DNA from: Muribaculaceae bacterium
GTDB lineage: Bacteria; Bacteroidota; Bacteroidia; Bacteroidales; Muribaculaceae
Assembly: GCA_017405965.1 (NCBI GenBank)
Contig: JAFQZK010000022.1
Span: 62,001-126,000 of the forward strand
Length of the DNA: 64,000 bases
Direction: 5' to 3'
Part shown: positions 8,453-16,880 of the stretch, one piece after another
How positions within the stretch are numbered: the stretch's first letter is position 1
How the letters are laid out: each line of letters starts with the position of its first letter
Made by a program: the position numbers and the translations under genes
Notes under the pieces: model-generated
What the model was told of the DNA's origin: nothing
Seen by the model: only the letters and a program-made list of their open reading frames with translations
The model's database searches: none

Positions 8453-8558
8453 GATTATTATCAAAGTAATAGCCTTTTAGGGCAATGCTGTGTGGAATTT
8501 GGCCGTTCCGCACGGTGTTGTTTGGGCAATTAACTAACTATTAATTAGGAATTTAAAA
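8453..8558 (+). promoter_or_regulatory. candidate ribosomal-protein leader upstream of rplM
   Basis: A leader of about 105 nt precedes the GTG start. It contains a hairpin with stem GTGTGGAA (8490-8497) and TTCCGCAC (8506-8513, one G-U pair), and GGGCAAT occurs on either side of it (8480-8486 and 8524-8530). Autogenous leaders for ribosomal protein operons, including L13 in Bacteroidia, have been proposed; membership here is inference. Confidence 0.4.
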
Positions 8559-9041
8559 GTGGATACTTTAAGTTACAAAACCATTTCGGCCAACGCCGAA
8601 ACCGTACAGAAGGAATGGGTGGTAGTCGATGCTACCGACCAGATCCTGGGTCGCTTGTGCTCGAAGGTTGCTAAGATCCTTCGCGGCAAGTACAAACCCA
8701 ACTACACCCCGCACGTTGATTGCGGTGACAATGTGATCATCATCAATGCCGACAAGTGCAAGATGACCGGCAAGAAGTGGACCGAGCACCAGTACGTGCG
8801 CTACACGGGCTATCCCGGTGGCCAGCGTTTCACCACGCCCGCCCTGCTTCAGGCCAAGAGCGAGAAGAAGAAAGACCTGCGCAAGGGTATGCACCCCCTG
8901 TACATGCAAGTCATCAAGGGCATGCTGCCCAAGAACCGTCTGGGCGCTAAGCTGTTGAAGAACGTTCACGTTTACAACGGTCCCGAGCACCCCCACGAGG
9001 CACAGAATCCCAAAGTTATTGACATCAACAAACTGAAATAA
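8559..9041 (+). CDS. rplM: 50S ribosomal protein L13
   Basis: 160 residues, a component of the large ribosomal subunit that binds 23S rRNA early in assembly. The reading starts at GTG (8559) with MDTLSYKTISANAETV, the usual Bacteroidetes L13 start. EWVVVDATDQILGRLCSKVA and the signature GMLPKNRLGAKLLKNVHVYNG are present in the right order. It is followed 5 bp later by rpsI, the near-universal L13-S9 pair. A consensus promoter and a leader of about 105 nt precede it, so autogenous control is possible. Confidence 0.97.
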   Translation: MDTLSYKTISANAETVQKEWVVVDATDQILGRLCSKVAKILRGKYKPNYTPHVDCGDNVIIINADKCKMTGKKWTEHQYVRYTGYPGGQRFTTPALLQAKSEKKKDLRKGMHPLYMQVIKGMLPKNRLGAKLLKNVHVYNGPEHPHEAQNPKVIDINKLK

Positions 9042-9046
9042 GAAGC

Positions 9047-9433
9047 ATGGAACAGATTAATGCAGTAGGTCGCCGCAAAGCCGCTATCGCTCGCGTATAC
9101 GTTAAGGAAGGCAGTGGCGAGATCACAGTGAACAAGCGCACTTTGGCTGATTACTTCCCCAACCCCATCCTGCAATACATCGTTAAGCAGCCGCTTAACA
9201 CGCTGGATGCCGCCGAGAAGTATGACATCAAGGTTAACCTGGTTGGTGGTGGTTACAAGGGACAGGCCGAGGCCCTGCGTCTCGCTATCGCCCGCGCCCT
9301 GGTGAAGATCAACCCCGACGACAAGAGTGCCCTGCGCAAGGAGGGTTTCATGACCCGCGACCCGCGTGCTGTGGAGCGCAAGAAACCCGGTCAGCCCAAG
9401 GCCCGCAAGAGATTCCAGTTCAGCAAGCGCTAA
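9047..9433 (+). CDS. rpsI: 30S ribosomal protein S9
   Basis: 128 residues. S9 sits in the head of the small subunit, and its C-terminal tail reaches towards P-site tRNA. The start MEQINAVGRRKAAIARVYV, the central GGGYKGQAEALRLAIARAL signature and the basic tail ending KRFQFSKR are all intact. It is cotranscribed with rplM (5-bp gap). A hairpin and a structured segment separate it from rpsB, so it may end one transcript or share it with rpsB. Confidence 0.97.
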   Translation: MEQINAVGRRKAAIARVYVKEGSGEITVNKRTLADYFPNPILQYIVKQPLNTLDAAEKYDIKVNLVGGGYKGQAEALRLAIARALVKINPDDKSALRKEGFMTRDPRAVERKKPGQPKARKRFQFSKR

Positions 9434-9452
9434 TCGCCGCATGACGATGGTT

Positions 9453-9469
9453 GGCGACGTGTTGTCGCC
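9453..9469 (+). terminator. hairpin after rpsI (possible weak terminator or attenuator)
   Basis: GGCGAC (9453-9458) and GTCGCC (9464-9469) enclose a GTGTT loop 20 bp past the rpsI stop. No T-run follows, so it may attenuate or stabilise the 3' end rather than terminate. Confidence 0.4.
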
Positions 9470-9492
9470 GATCGATGCTTGCTCCACATTAT

Positions 9493-9586
9493 ATATAGGT
9501 ATGCCACGTGTGGCATGAGCTATATCGAGTTTAGTATCCAAATCGCATAGACTCACACTGGGAACTGCGGTGGCTACTATGCGATT
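9493..9586 (+). promoter_or_regulatory. candidate rpsB (S2) leader structure
   Basis: Two stacked structures lie upstream of rpsB. The first is ATGCCA/TGGCAT (9501-9506/9511-9516) extended by ATATA/TATAT (9493-9497/9521-9525). The second is a perfect 10-bp stem AATCGCATAG (9541-9550) with CTATGCGATT (9577-9586), closing a 26-nt loop. No clear promoter is visible here. The shape suits an autoregulatory S2 leader (inference). Confidence 0.45.
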
Positions 9587-9630
9587 GATTTAGTCGAAAG
9601 TAAACAATTTATTAAAAAACAAAAAAAACA

Positions 9631-10479
9631 ATGCAGACACCTAATTTTGACCAACTGCTGGAGGCTACTTGCCACTTTGGTCACCTGAAACGCAAATGGA
9701 ACCCCGCTATGGCGCCCTACATCTTCATGGAGCGTAACGGTATCCACATCATCGATTTATACAAGACCAGCGCTAAGCTGGAAGAGGCAGCAAACGCCCT
9801 GAAGAACATTGCCAAGAGTGGCAAGCGCGTTCTGTTTGTTGCCACCAAGAAGCAGGCCAAGGACGTGACCCGCGAGCGTGCCATGAGCGTTGATATGCCC
9901 TACGTGATCGAGCGTTGGCCCGGCGGTATGCTGACCAACTTCGCCACCATCCGCAAGGCCGTGAAGAAGATGGACACCATCGACAAGATGGAGACCGACG
10001 GCACGATGGACAACATGTCGAAGCGTGAGAAGCTGCAGCTGAGCCGTCAGCGCGCTAAGTTGGAGAAGAACCTGGGTTCCATCAAGAACCTGAACCGTCT
10101 CCCCAGCGCTCTGTTCGTCGTTGACGTACTGAAAGAGCACATCGCCGTTGCCGAGGCTAACCGTCTGGGCATCCCCGTGTTCGGTATCGTCGACACCAAC
10201 AGCGATCCCAGCAACGTTGACTTTGTGATCCCCGCCAATGACGACGCCAGCAAGTCGATCGACATCATCCTGGCCACCGTTTGCGAGGCTATCAAGGAAG
10301 GTCTGGAGGAGCGCAAGGTTGAGCAAATCGACAACAAGGATGCAGAGGCCGACGCCGAGGAGGTAAAAGAGGCTCCCAAGCCCCGCCGCCAGCGTGTTCG
10401 CCGTGCTGCTCCCGTAGCCGATGACGCTCCCAAGGCCGAAGAGGCTCCCGCCGCTGAGGCTCCCAAGGCAGAGGAATAA
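9631..10479 (+). CDS. rpsB: 30S ribosomal protein S2
   Basis: 282 residues. S2 joins late in small-subunit assembly and bridges head and body. The core about 1-225 is typical: QLLEATCHFGHLKRKWNPAM at the start, then RWPGGMLTNFATI, and near the end GIPVFGIVDTNSDPSNVDFVIPANDDASKSI. The last 55 or so residues are an added tail rich in Glu, Ala, Lys and Pro, low in complexity and likely disordered; such tails occur in Bacteroidetes S2. It is followed 42 bp later by tsf in the standard rpsB-tsf order. Confidence 0.97.
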   Translation: MQTPNFDQLLEATCHFGHLKRKWNPAMAPYIFMERNGIHIIDLYKTSAKLEEAANALKNIAKSGKRVLFVATKKQAKDVTRERAMSVDMPYVIERWPGGMLTNFATIRKAVKKMDTIDKMETDGTMDNMSKREKLQLSRQRAKLEKNLGSIKNLNRLPSALFVVDVLKEHIAVAEANRLGIPVFGIVDTNSDPSNVDFVIPANDDASKSIDIILATVCEAIKEGLEERKVEQIDNKDAEADAEEVKEAPKPRRQRVRRAAPVADDAPKAEEAPAAEAPKAEE

Positions 10480-10521
10480 TTCCAAACAATAACTACTAAC
10501 AAAGTTTACCAAAACAGAATT

Positions 10522-11517
10522 ATGGCTGTAACCATCAATGACATCAAGAAACTGCGCGACATGACCGGCGCAGGCTTGAGCGACTGCAAGAAGGCGCTCA
10601 TCGAGAGCGACAACGACATCACCAAGGCTATGGAGCTGATCCGCAAGCGCGGCCAGGCCATCGCTGCCAAGCGTGAAGACCGCCAGGCTGCCCAGGGCAT
10701 CGCCCTCGGTAAGTCGGACGGCAAGTTCGCTGCTATCATCGCCCTCAAGTGTGAGACCGACTTCGTTGCCAAGAACGAGAAGTTTGTCAACCTCGCCAAG
10801 GCTATCCTGGACCTCGCTATGGCCCAGAAGCCCGCTAATCTCGACGAGCTCAACGCCCTCGACATGGACGGCAAGCCCGTAACCGAGCAGATCACCGCCC
10901 TGAGCGGTATCACCGGCGAGAAGATGGAATTGGGCGCCTATGAGTGCCTGAACGCCCCCTCGACCGTGGTTTACAACCACTTCAACGGTATGCTGTCGGC
11001 TGCTGTCGCCTTCAACCAGGAGAACGTGGCCGAAGACGTTGCCAAGGCTATCGCAATGCAGGTTGCCTCGATGAATCCCATCAAGGCCACCCGCGAGCAG
11101 ATTCCTCAGGAGGTTATCGACGAGGAGCTGCGCATGGCTATCGACAAGACCCGTGCCGAGCAGGTAAGCAAGGCTGTTGAGAACGCCCTGAAGAAGGCCG
11201 GTTTCAACCCCTACTACTGCGCTACCGAGGAGCACCGCGACGAGGCTATCCGCAAGGGTTACATGACCGAGGAGCAGGTTGCCGAGGCCCTGAAGCTCAT
11301 GGATGAGACCGCCAAGCAGAAGGAGGCCAACATGCCCGAGCAGATGATTCAGAACATCGCACAGGGTCGCCTGGGCAAGTTCTATCAGGAGAACGTGCTG
11401 ATGGAGCAGGTTTACGAGGCTGGTGAGAACAAGGAGACTGTAGCACAGTTCCTGGCTGCCGCCGACAAGGACCTGAAGGCCATCGACCTGAAGCGTGTCA
11501 ACCTGAACGTGGACTAA
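10522..11517 (+). CDS. tsf: elongation factor Ts
   Basis: 331 residues. EF-Ts is the guanine nucleotide exchange factor that regenerates EF-Tu-GTP. The N-terminal UBA-like domain holds LRDMTGAGLSDCKKAL (about 10-25), and CETDFVAKNEKFVNLA lies near residue 75, both family signatures. The sequence is longer than the 280-residue E. coli protein but normal for Bacteroidetes. It forms an operon with rpsB and ends at a strong terminator (11542-11581). Confidence 0.97.
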   Translation: MAVTINDIKKLRDMTGAGLSDCKKALIESDNDITKAMELIRKRGQAIAAKREDRQAAQGIALGKSDGKFAAIIALKCETDFVAKNEKFVNLAKAILDLAMAQKPANLDELNALDMDGKPVTEQITALSGITGEKMELGAYECLNAPSTVVYNHFNGMLSAAVAFNQENVAEDVAKAIAMQVASMNPIKATREQIPQEVIDEELRMAIDKTRAEQVSKAVENALKKAGFNPYYCATEEHRDEAIRKGYMTEEQVAEALKLMDETAKQKEANMPEQMIQNIAQGRLGKFYQENVLMEQVYEAGENKETVAQFLAAADKDLKAIDLKRVNLNVD

Positions 11518-11541
11518 TTTCTCATTTCGAGATACCAGCGT

Positions 11542-11581
11542 GTTGTTGCCAGCGAGTTGTCGCTGGCAACAACTTTTTTTT
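11542..11581 (+). terminator. strong rho-independent terminator after tsf
   Basis: A perfect 14-bp stem (GTTGTTGCCAGCGA, 11542-11555, with its inverse at 11560-11573), a 4-nt loop and eight T residues. Confidence 0.92.
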
Positions 11582-11659
11582 ATGGGATGGAATGGGGAGT
11601 GATAGGGCATTACGGGGCATATGGGAAATATAATGGGATGATTTATTGGTGATTTCCTA

Positions 11660-11689
11660 TTGTCAGTTGAAAAATTTGTTGTAACTTTG
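11660..11689 (+). promoter_or_regulatory. promoter of rplY
   Basis: TTG at 11660-11662 and TAACTTTG at 11682-11689 with 19-bp spacing. The leader to the ATG at 11785 is about 90 nt. Confidence 0.65.
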
Positions 11690-11784
11690 CCGCGCTTTTT
11701 TGAAGTTTCCAGTGTGATGGGAAATTAAAGGAAGCGTTTTTACGTATTTATCACTTTAATTTTGAGTAACACAATCAATTAAAA

Positions 11785-12480
11785 ATGAAGACTTATCAAT
11801 TGAACGCAGAGGCTCGTACCGACCTCGGCAAGAAGGCCGCTAAGGCCCTCCGCAAGGAGAACAAAATCCCCGTTGTCCTGAATGGTGGCAAGCTCGTTGA
11901 GCTCGACAAGGACGGCAAGTACAATGGCAAGCTGCTCGCTGGTGAGAAGGTTGTCCCCATTGGCCGTGACGGCAAGGGCATCATCACCACCGACCTGGTA
12001 GTGAACTTCGCCGACGTGCGCAAGTTGATCTACAGCACCGACGTGTGTGTGATCGACCTGACCTACGACGGTCAGACCCGCAAGGCTGTCCTGAAGGACC
12101 TCCAGTTCCACCCCGTTAGCGACGCTATCCTGCACATGGACCTGCTCGAGGTTAGTGAGGACAAGCCCGTCGTTGTTGAGATTCCTGTTCACCTCGAGGG
12201 TCACGCTGTCGGTGTTAAGGCCGGTGGTAAGCTCTACCTGAGCATGAAGAAGGTGAAGGTTAAAGGTCTGTACAAGGACATTCCCGAGACCATCATCCTC
12301 AACGTTGACGCTCTGGAGATCGGCAAGACCATCAAGGTTCGCGACTGCCAATTCGACAACATCGAGCTGGTTAACGCCAAGGATCTGGTTATCGCCGGTG
12401 TACGCACCACCCGTGCTGCTGCCAACGCAGTTGCCGAGGGCGAAGAGGGCGAGGCCGAAGGCGAGGCTGCTGCCGAGTAA
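11785..12480 (+). CDS. rplY: 50S ribosomal protein L25/general stress protein Ctc
   Basis: 231 residues. It binds 5S rRNA; the long two-domain form corresponds to TL5/Ctc. The N-terminal L25 domain (about 1-95) begins [20 protein letters not shown]. The C-terminal TL5 beta domain (about 100-205) carries [20 protein letters not shown] and [17 protein letters not shown]. An acidic Ala/Glu/Gly tail of about 20 residues ends the protein. It has its own promoter and is followed by pth, a common neighbour in Bacteria. A hairpin lies between the two genes. Confidence 0.96.
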   Translation: MKTYQLNAEARTDLGKKAAKALRKENKIPVVLNGGKLVELDKDGKYNGKLLAGEKVVPIGRDGKGIITTDLVVNFADVRKLIYSTDVCVIDLTYDGQTRKAVLKDLQFHPVSDAILHMDLLEVSEDKPVVVEIPVHLEGHAVGVKAGGKLYLSMKKVKVKGLYKDIPETIILNVDALEIGKTIKVRDCQFDNIELVNAKDLVIAGVRTTRAAANAVAEGEEGEAEGEAAAE

Positions 12481-12493
12481 ACTTGATAATGAT

Positions 12494-12514
12494 TGTGGCG
12501 CTTCATGCGCCACA
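12494..12514 (+). terminator. hairpin between rplY and pth
   Basis: TGTGGCGC (12494-12501) and GCGCCACA (12507-12514) form an 8-bp stem with loop TTCAT, 13 bp after the rplY stop. Only a weak AT tract follows, so read-through to pth 20 bp later is likely. Confidence 0.5.
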
Positions 12515-12533
12515 TCAATTATTCAACCACCCT

Positions 12534-13097
12534 ATGAAATATCTCATTGTCGGCTTGGGGAACATTGGTGCCGAATACCAGGGGACCCGCCACAACATAG
12601 GATTTACAGTATTGGATGCTCTCGCCGAGGCATCCAATATTGTTTTCAAGACGCAACGCTACGGCGCTGTGGCTGAGATGCGTCTCAAGAATCAGCAACT
12701 CATATTGCTGAAGCCCTCGACCTATATGAACCTGAGTGGCGAGGCCGTGCGCTACTGGATGATCAAGGAACACATCGACCTTGACCATCTGCTGGTCATC
12801 GTTGACGACATTGCGCTGCCCTTCGGCCAGATCCGCATCCGTCCCAAGGGCGCCGATGGTGGCCACAACGGCCTGAAAAGCATCAACGACTGCTTGGCAA
12901 GCCAGCAGTGGGCACGTCTGCGTTTCGGCATCGGCAATGATTTCCCGCCGGGTGCCCAAGTGGACTATGTCCTGGGTTACCCCACCCCCGAGGAATTGCA
13001 GATACTCCCCGAGCGCGCCAAGGTTGCCATCGATGCCATCAAGGCCTTTTGCCTGTCAGGGGTGACGTTCGCCATGAACAATTTCAATAATAAATGA
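12534..13097 (+). CDS. pth: peptidyl-tRNA hydrolase
   Basis: 187 residues from the ATG at 12534; a longer reading from 12483 runs through the inter-gene hairpin and lacks homology-like sequence. The enzyme releases tRNA from stalled peptidyl-tRNA in the cytoplasm. [20 protein letters not shown] opens the protein: the first signature, with the catalytic His. [13 protein letters not shown] and the [16 protein letters not shown] segment follow, then GGHNGLKSI and RLRFGIG. Length and motif order are normal. It is probably cotranscribed with rplY. Confidence 0.96.
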   Translation: MKYLIVGLGNIGAEYQGTRHNIGFTVLDALAEASNIVFKTQRYGAVAEMRLKNQQLILLKPSTYMNLSGEAVRYWMIKEHIDLDHLLVIVDDIALPFGQIRIRPKGADGGHNGLKSINDCLASQQWARLRFGIGNDFPPGAQVDYVLGYPTPEELQILPERAKVAIDAIKAFCLSGVTFAMNNFNNK

Positions 13098-13124
13098 TTC
13101 GAGCGATGAATCGCTTGAGTTAGA

Positions 13125-13145
13125 GGTTAAAGGTTAAAGGTTAAA
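13125..13145. repeat. three tandem copies of a 7-bp unit
   Basis: GGTTAAA is repeated exactly three times between pth and the S4-domain gene, with a TTAGAG element on either side. No function is evident; slippage could change the copy number. Confidence 0.7.
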
Positions 13146-13180
13146 GACGTTAGAGATATTTTGATTTTCAAATCACTGGC

Positions 13181-13690
13181 ATGAAGGAAGTTAGGATTGA
13201 CAAGTGGCTATGGGCCACACGCGTGTTCAAGACCCGCACTATCGCCACCACAGCCTGCAAGCTGGGACGCGTGACCATCGGCGGGATGCCCGTCAAGCCG
13301 TCGCACGGCATCAAGGTGGGCGACCGCATCGATGTGCGCAAGCCGCCGGTAACTTATACATTTGAAGTTCTGGCCCTGCTCAACAACCGCGTGGGCGCCA
13401 AGCTGGTGCCTCAGTACCTGAACAACGTCACCAGTCCCGACCAGCTGCGCCTGCTGGAGATGGTGAAGATCGACGGCTTTGTCAACCGCCAGCGCGGCAT
13501 GGGCCGCCCCACCAAGAAGGAAGGTCGCGAATTGCAGGACTTCACCGACGATGCGTTCTTCGGCTTTGACGACCCGACCCCCATCGACGACGCGTTTGAC
13601 TGGGACGAGGAAGATAATCCCTTGTGGACCCAAGAGGACGAGGAGCGCCTGAATGAGGACATCGCCCGTCGCCAATCCGAAAAGAAATGA
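13181..13690 (+). CDS. S4-domain RNA-binding protein, Hsp15-like
   Basis: 169 residues. The N-terminal S4 RNA-binding fold (about 1-65) opens with RIDKWLWATRVFKTRT and continues with ACKLGRVTIGGMPVKPSHGIKVGDRI, the Hsp15/RqcH-associated S4 pattern. Hsp15 binds 50S subunits carrying stalled nascent chains. The rest is a basic linker (RQRGMGRPTKKEGRELQDF) and an acidic tail about 120-169 (DWDEEDN, WTQEDEERLNED), as usual in Bacteroidetes members. It follows pth by 83 bp and ends at a bidirectional terminator. Confidence 0.85.
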   Translation: MKEVRIDKWLWATRVFKTRTIATTACKLGRVTIGGMPVKPSHGIKVGDRIDVRKPPVTYTFEVLALLNNRVGAKLVPQYLNNVTSPDQLRLLEMVKIDGFVNRQRGMGRPTKKEGRELQDFTDDAFFGFDDPTPIDDAFDWDEEDNPLWTQEDEERLNEDIARRQSEKK

Positions 13691-13697
13691 CAAAAAC

Positions 13698-13734
13698 AGA
13701 CCCGAAACGGTAAACACCGCCTCGGGTCTTTTTC
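13698..13734. terminator. bidirectional terminator between convergent genes
   Basis: AGACCCGA (13698-13705) pairs with TCGGGTCT (13722-13729), with an inner CGGT/ACCG stem. TTTTTC follows on the plus strand and T-rich sequence on the minus strand. It serves both the S4-domain gene and the AddB-like gene ending at 13755. Confidence 0.85.
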
Positions 13735-13754
13735 TTTGTTCCTGTTTCACGACA

Positions 13755-16700
13755 TCACCATGACCTGGAGGGCGTGCGCCTGCACAAGTCAACGAAGCGG
13801 CAGAAGTTGCACCACTTGGCATTGTCGGGAGTCTGGATGAAGTCATCCTCATAGAGGCTCTTGACGGTCTCACCCATCCGCTCGGCAAACACCTGAACCA
13901 CAGGATTATCCATCGAGAAGACGAACTGCTCGGGTTGTGCTCCACGGCGATCCTCTTTCATCTTGACGCCACTTTCTTTCATCGACGACAACTTGTAGAT
14001 GACCGGCGTGACGCTTTTCACCTCGGGATGCTCAATCATGTAGGCATAGCAATAAAGGAAAAGCTGCAGGATCGCTTTGCGGCGGTCTTTTTTGGTATTG
14101 TTGAACAAGTCGTCAAGACGGTCCCTGTTGACAAAGGTTGTCTCGTCCTTGCCGGTCTTGTAGTCCACAATGCGCACAGTGCCGTCGGCCAAGCGGTCAA
14201 TGCGGTCGGGGGTGTAGCTGAAATTGAACGATTCTCCGCCTATCGTCAAGGGCGTCATCAGGTGCTTTTGTTCACATTCAAGTATGGTGATATTCCCTTG
14301 TTTTTCAATGATTTCCAAATCATAATCCAGTACAAACCGCACATAGCTCTCGATGGTTTCGACCAGCATGAACGCCTCGCCCCTGAGGTTTGTGGTGTCG
14401 CTGTCGAGATTCTCTTCACTCACGTGCAGATAGTGCTTCTTGATGTGACGCTCGACCGACTTGTGCAACCGGTTTTTCTTGAAATGCTCGATGTAAGACT
14501 TGTCCAGCACACCGCCTCGGGCCATCGATTGGTCGCAGTAGTAACAGGAGCTGAGCGTGTCGTGAATGATGTCGCCGAACGTGCCGTAATCCATGAAGTC
14601 ACTCACCTCATTGTCCTCGTTCAAGCCCTGAACATAGTGGAGATAGAACGACAAGGGACAGTTGATGTACTTGTTGATGGCGCTGGCCGACAGGTAACGC
14701 CCACCGGCTGTAGCCGGATTGCTCGTGTAGCGGCTGCTCAGGTTGCCGGCATCGGCCGACGACACCTCGATGGCGATGGGCGACGAGGTCTCGACATCGG
14801 TACTCAATTCAATGAATTCCAGCTGCTTGCCATAGACCTTCTCAAGCTGAGTGATGTAACGTGAAGGTTCGCTGGACCCTATCTTTTGGGCACTGGAATC
14901 GTAGATAAGCGTCACGCGGCGCGCACGGTTGAGCAAACGATAGAAATTATAGGACACGATAGCCTCCTGCTGCTCGATGGTCGACATACCGTGAGCACGA
15001 CGTATATAGTTGGGGATAAACGAGTTGACGCTGCGACGACGGGGGAACACACGCTCGTTCATCGACAGAATCACCACGTTCTCAAAATCCAGGCTGCGGG
15101 TTTCCAGCAGGCCCATGACCTGAAGGCCCTGCAACGGTTCGCCAGTGAAGGGCACGACAGCGGCTGCCATGAGGCGGTCGATGAGATAGAAGACGGTGCT
15201 GCGCTGCAGCATCTGACCACACTCGGCCAGCGAGCGCTTGAGCTGGTTGAGCACGTCGATATACATCATCAGGAAAGCCTGTTGCAAGGGCACCTCCACG
15301 CCATCCTGAGTGCGTTCTTCAACCTCCTGTTCATCAACTTCCTCATCGGTGGGTTTCATCCTGGCCATCAACAGGTTAGAAAACGACAGCAGATGATTGA
15401 GGTAGTCCACCTCACGGGTGCTGTCATCGCCAGGGTTGTCGCTGTCCATGGCTGGGACAAAAAGGTCGCCGAAACTCAGTTCCTTGAACTCGGGAGCAGG
15501 CACACGGAAACGGTTGGTGCGCGCCAAGTTCGTTGCCATATAGAGCGCCTCGCTGGTAAAATAGGTCTTGATGAGCGGATGCGACAGGATGTCGTTGACA
15601 TCCTCGCGGTAATAGGTCCACACACCATGCTCCTTGCTGGCCTGGTGATGCATGCGCGCAACGATGTGCATGAGCGACACGATGCCCGAACTGCGCAAGG
15701 GATAACCCAGCGTCACGTTGAGCGTCATGCCTGCGCCCATATTCTGCTCGGGGGCATGCACCGAGTGCAGCAATGGCACCAGCAAGCCCTCATCGGGCAG
15801 GACGATGGCAGTCTCGATGCCCGGCAAACCTCGGCCGTCCAGCATACGACTCACCTCATCAAACGCTTGCTTGGCCTGACCCACATTAGACGGGACTGAG
15901 ACCACACGCACCGTCTGGTCCAGCGCCTCAAGTGGCTCAAGCTCCTGAGCGCCAAATCGCTTGCAGTAACCGTCGATGAGCAATGCGCCGGGGTCACGCG
16001 GTGCCCCGTCGGGCATCGTCAGGATGCCCGCATTATCCCACCAGAAGTCGGCCTTTCCCTCGGCCTGGAAGCGGTCAAAGAGCTTGACCTCGGCTGCCGA
16101 CAGCACACCGAAGCCCACAAATACCACGCGGCTGTAACAAGACGGCATGACAGCCGACTCGGCCGCCAGACGCAATTGCCTGCCTAACGTGACCACACCC
16201 TTAGCATCAAGTACCTGATGATAAGCGTGATAAATAGCTTCAAGGGCATTCCACAGACTCAAGAAGCGCTGCTTGATGCCATCCTCGTCAGTGACATCGT
16301 CGGGCTTCTTGTCCTCAATCATGCGCCAGAGGCTGGCATCGGCATCGGTGTCAAAGAACGCCGTGAACAGGTCATCGCCAAAGATTTTCTTCACCTTTTC
16401 CTTGACCTCAGGCGAGAGGTAATTACTGCTCAGGTCGTGCAGATCCTCGAGGTTCTGGTAAATCTCATGGGCATCGGCCAATGAGCGGTCGATATCGTTG
16501 AAATCGCTGATGATGAGCTGCGCCCAATAGATGAATTTATCGAACTCCTGCGCCTTGTCGCCCATCGCCTGGCAATAGGCGTCATAGAGGGCAAACATCA
16601 TTTCGATGTCGGTGGCCGCTGCAGTATGCGTCAACTCGGCGACAAACTCGTTGATCGAGGTCACGCAAGGCAACAGATGAGGCACACGTGAGACCGCCAC

Positions 16701-16826
16701 CAACTGCTGTTGCAGGTAGTGAACAAAGAACTGCCCACTACGGCGATTGGGGAAGACAAAACAGTAATTCTCAAGGCCTTGCACCTCGAGATAACGGTGA
16801 GCGACTTGCTGCAGGAATGATGACAT
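13755..16826 (-). CDS. AddB-like PD-(D/E)XK nuclease with inactive helicase-like domain
   Basis: 1023 residues. The N-terminal part (about 1-650) resembles the UvrD-like but ATPase-dead domains of AddB/RexB. The C-terminal domain (about 700-1023) is a RecB-type nuclease: DRIDRLADGTVRIVDYKTGK supplies the metal-binding Asp and the D-x-K pair, and ILQLFLYCYAY the later Gln motif. Four cysteines (INKYINCPLSFY, then WCNFCRFVDLC at the extreme C-terminus) match the Fe-S staple of AddB nucleases. By family it would process double-strand DNA ends with an AddA/RecB-like helicase, which is not seen within the window. holB follows upstream on the same strand, with a 54-bp gap. Confidence 0.88.
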   Translation of the reverse strand: MSSFLQQVAHRYLEVQGLENYCFVFPNRRSGQFFVHYLQQQLVAVSRVPHLLPCVTSINEFVAELTHTAAATDIEMMFALYDAYCQAMGDKAQEFDKFIYWAQLIISDFNDIDRSLADAHEIYQNLEDLHDLSSNYLSPEVKEKVKKIFGDDLFTAFFDTDADASLWRMIEDKKPDDVTDEDGIKQRFLSLWNALEAIYHAYHQVLDAKGVVTLGRQLRLAAESAVMPSCYSRVVFVGFGVLSAAEVKLFDRFQAEGKADFWWDNAGILTMPDGAPRDPGALLIDGYCKRFGAQELEPLEALDQTVRVVSVPSNVGQAKQAFDEVSRMLDGRGLPGIETAIVLPDEGLLVPLLHSVHAPEQNMGAGMTLNVTLGYPLRSSGIVSLMHIVARMHHQASKEHGVWTYYREDVNDILSHPLIKTYFTSEALYMATNLARTNRFRVPAPEFKELSFGDLFVPAMDSDNPGDDSTREVDYLNHLLSFSNLLMARMKPTDEEVDEQEVEERTQDGVEVPLQQAFLMMYIDVLNQLKRSLAECGQMLQRSTVFYLIDRLMAAAVVPFTGEPLQGLQVMGLLETRSLDFENVVILSMNERVFPRRRSVNSFIPNYIRRAHGMSTIEQQEAIVSYNFYRLLNRARRVTLIYDSSAQKIGSSEPSRYITQLEKVYGKQLEFIELSTDVETSSPIAIEVSSADAGNLSSRYTSNPATAGGRYLSASAINKYINCPLSFYLHYVQGLNEDNEVSDFMDYGTFGDIIHDTLSSCYYCDQSMARGGVLDKSYIEHFKKNRLHKSVERHIKKHYLHVSEENLDSDTTNLRGEAFMLVETIESYVRFVLDYDLEIIEKQGNITILECEQKHLMTPLTIGGESFNFSYTPDRIDRLADGTVRIVDYKTGKDETTFVNRDRLDDLFNNTKKDRRKAILQLFLYCYAYMIEHPEVKSVTPVIYKLSSMKESGVKMKEDRRGAQPEQFVFSMDNPVVQVFAERMGETVKSLYEDDFIQTPDNAKWCNFCRFVDLCRRTPSRSW

Positions 16827-16880
16827 GACAGTTAGAAGTTGAGGGACGTGACTCCGCCACGTCCCGAGGAAATCTTTTTT

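Noticed and set aside
8306-8533. 75-residue open frame (plus) upstream of rplM
   Set aside because: It runs through the promoter and leader of rplM and has no recognisable protein features.
9757-11610. 617-residue minus-strand open frame opposite rpsB and tsf
   Set aside because: Antisense shadow of two certain genes; repetitive Leu/Val/His-rich composition typical of GC-rich antisense frames.
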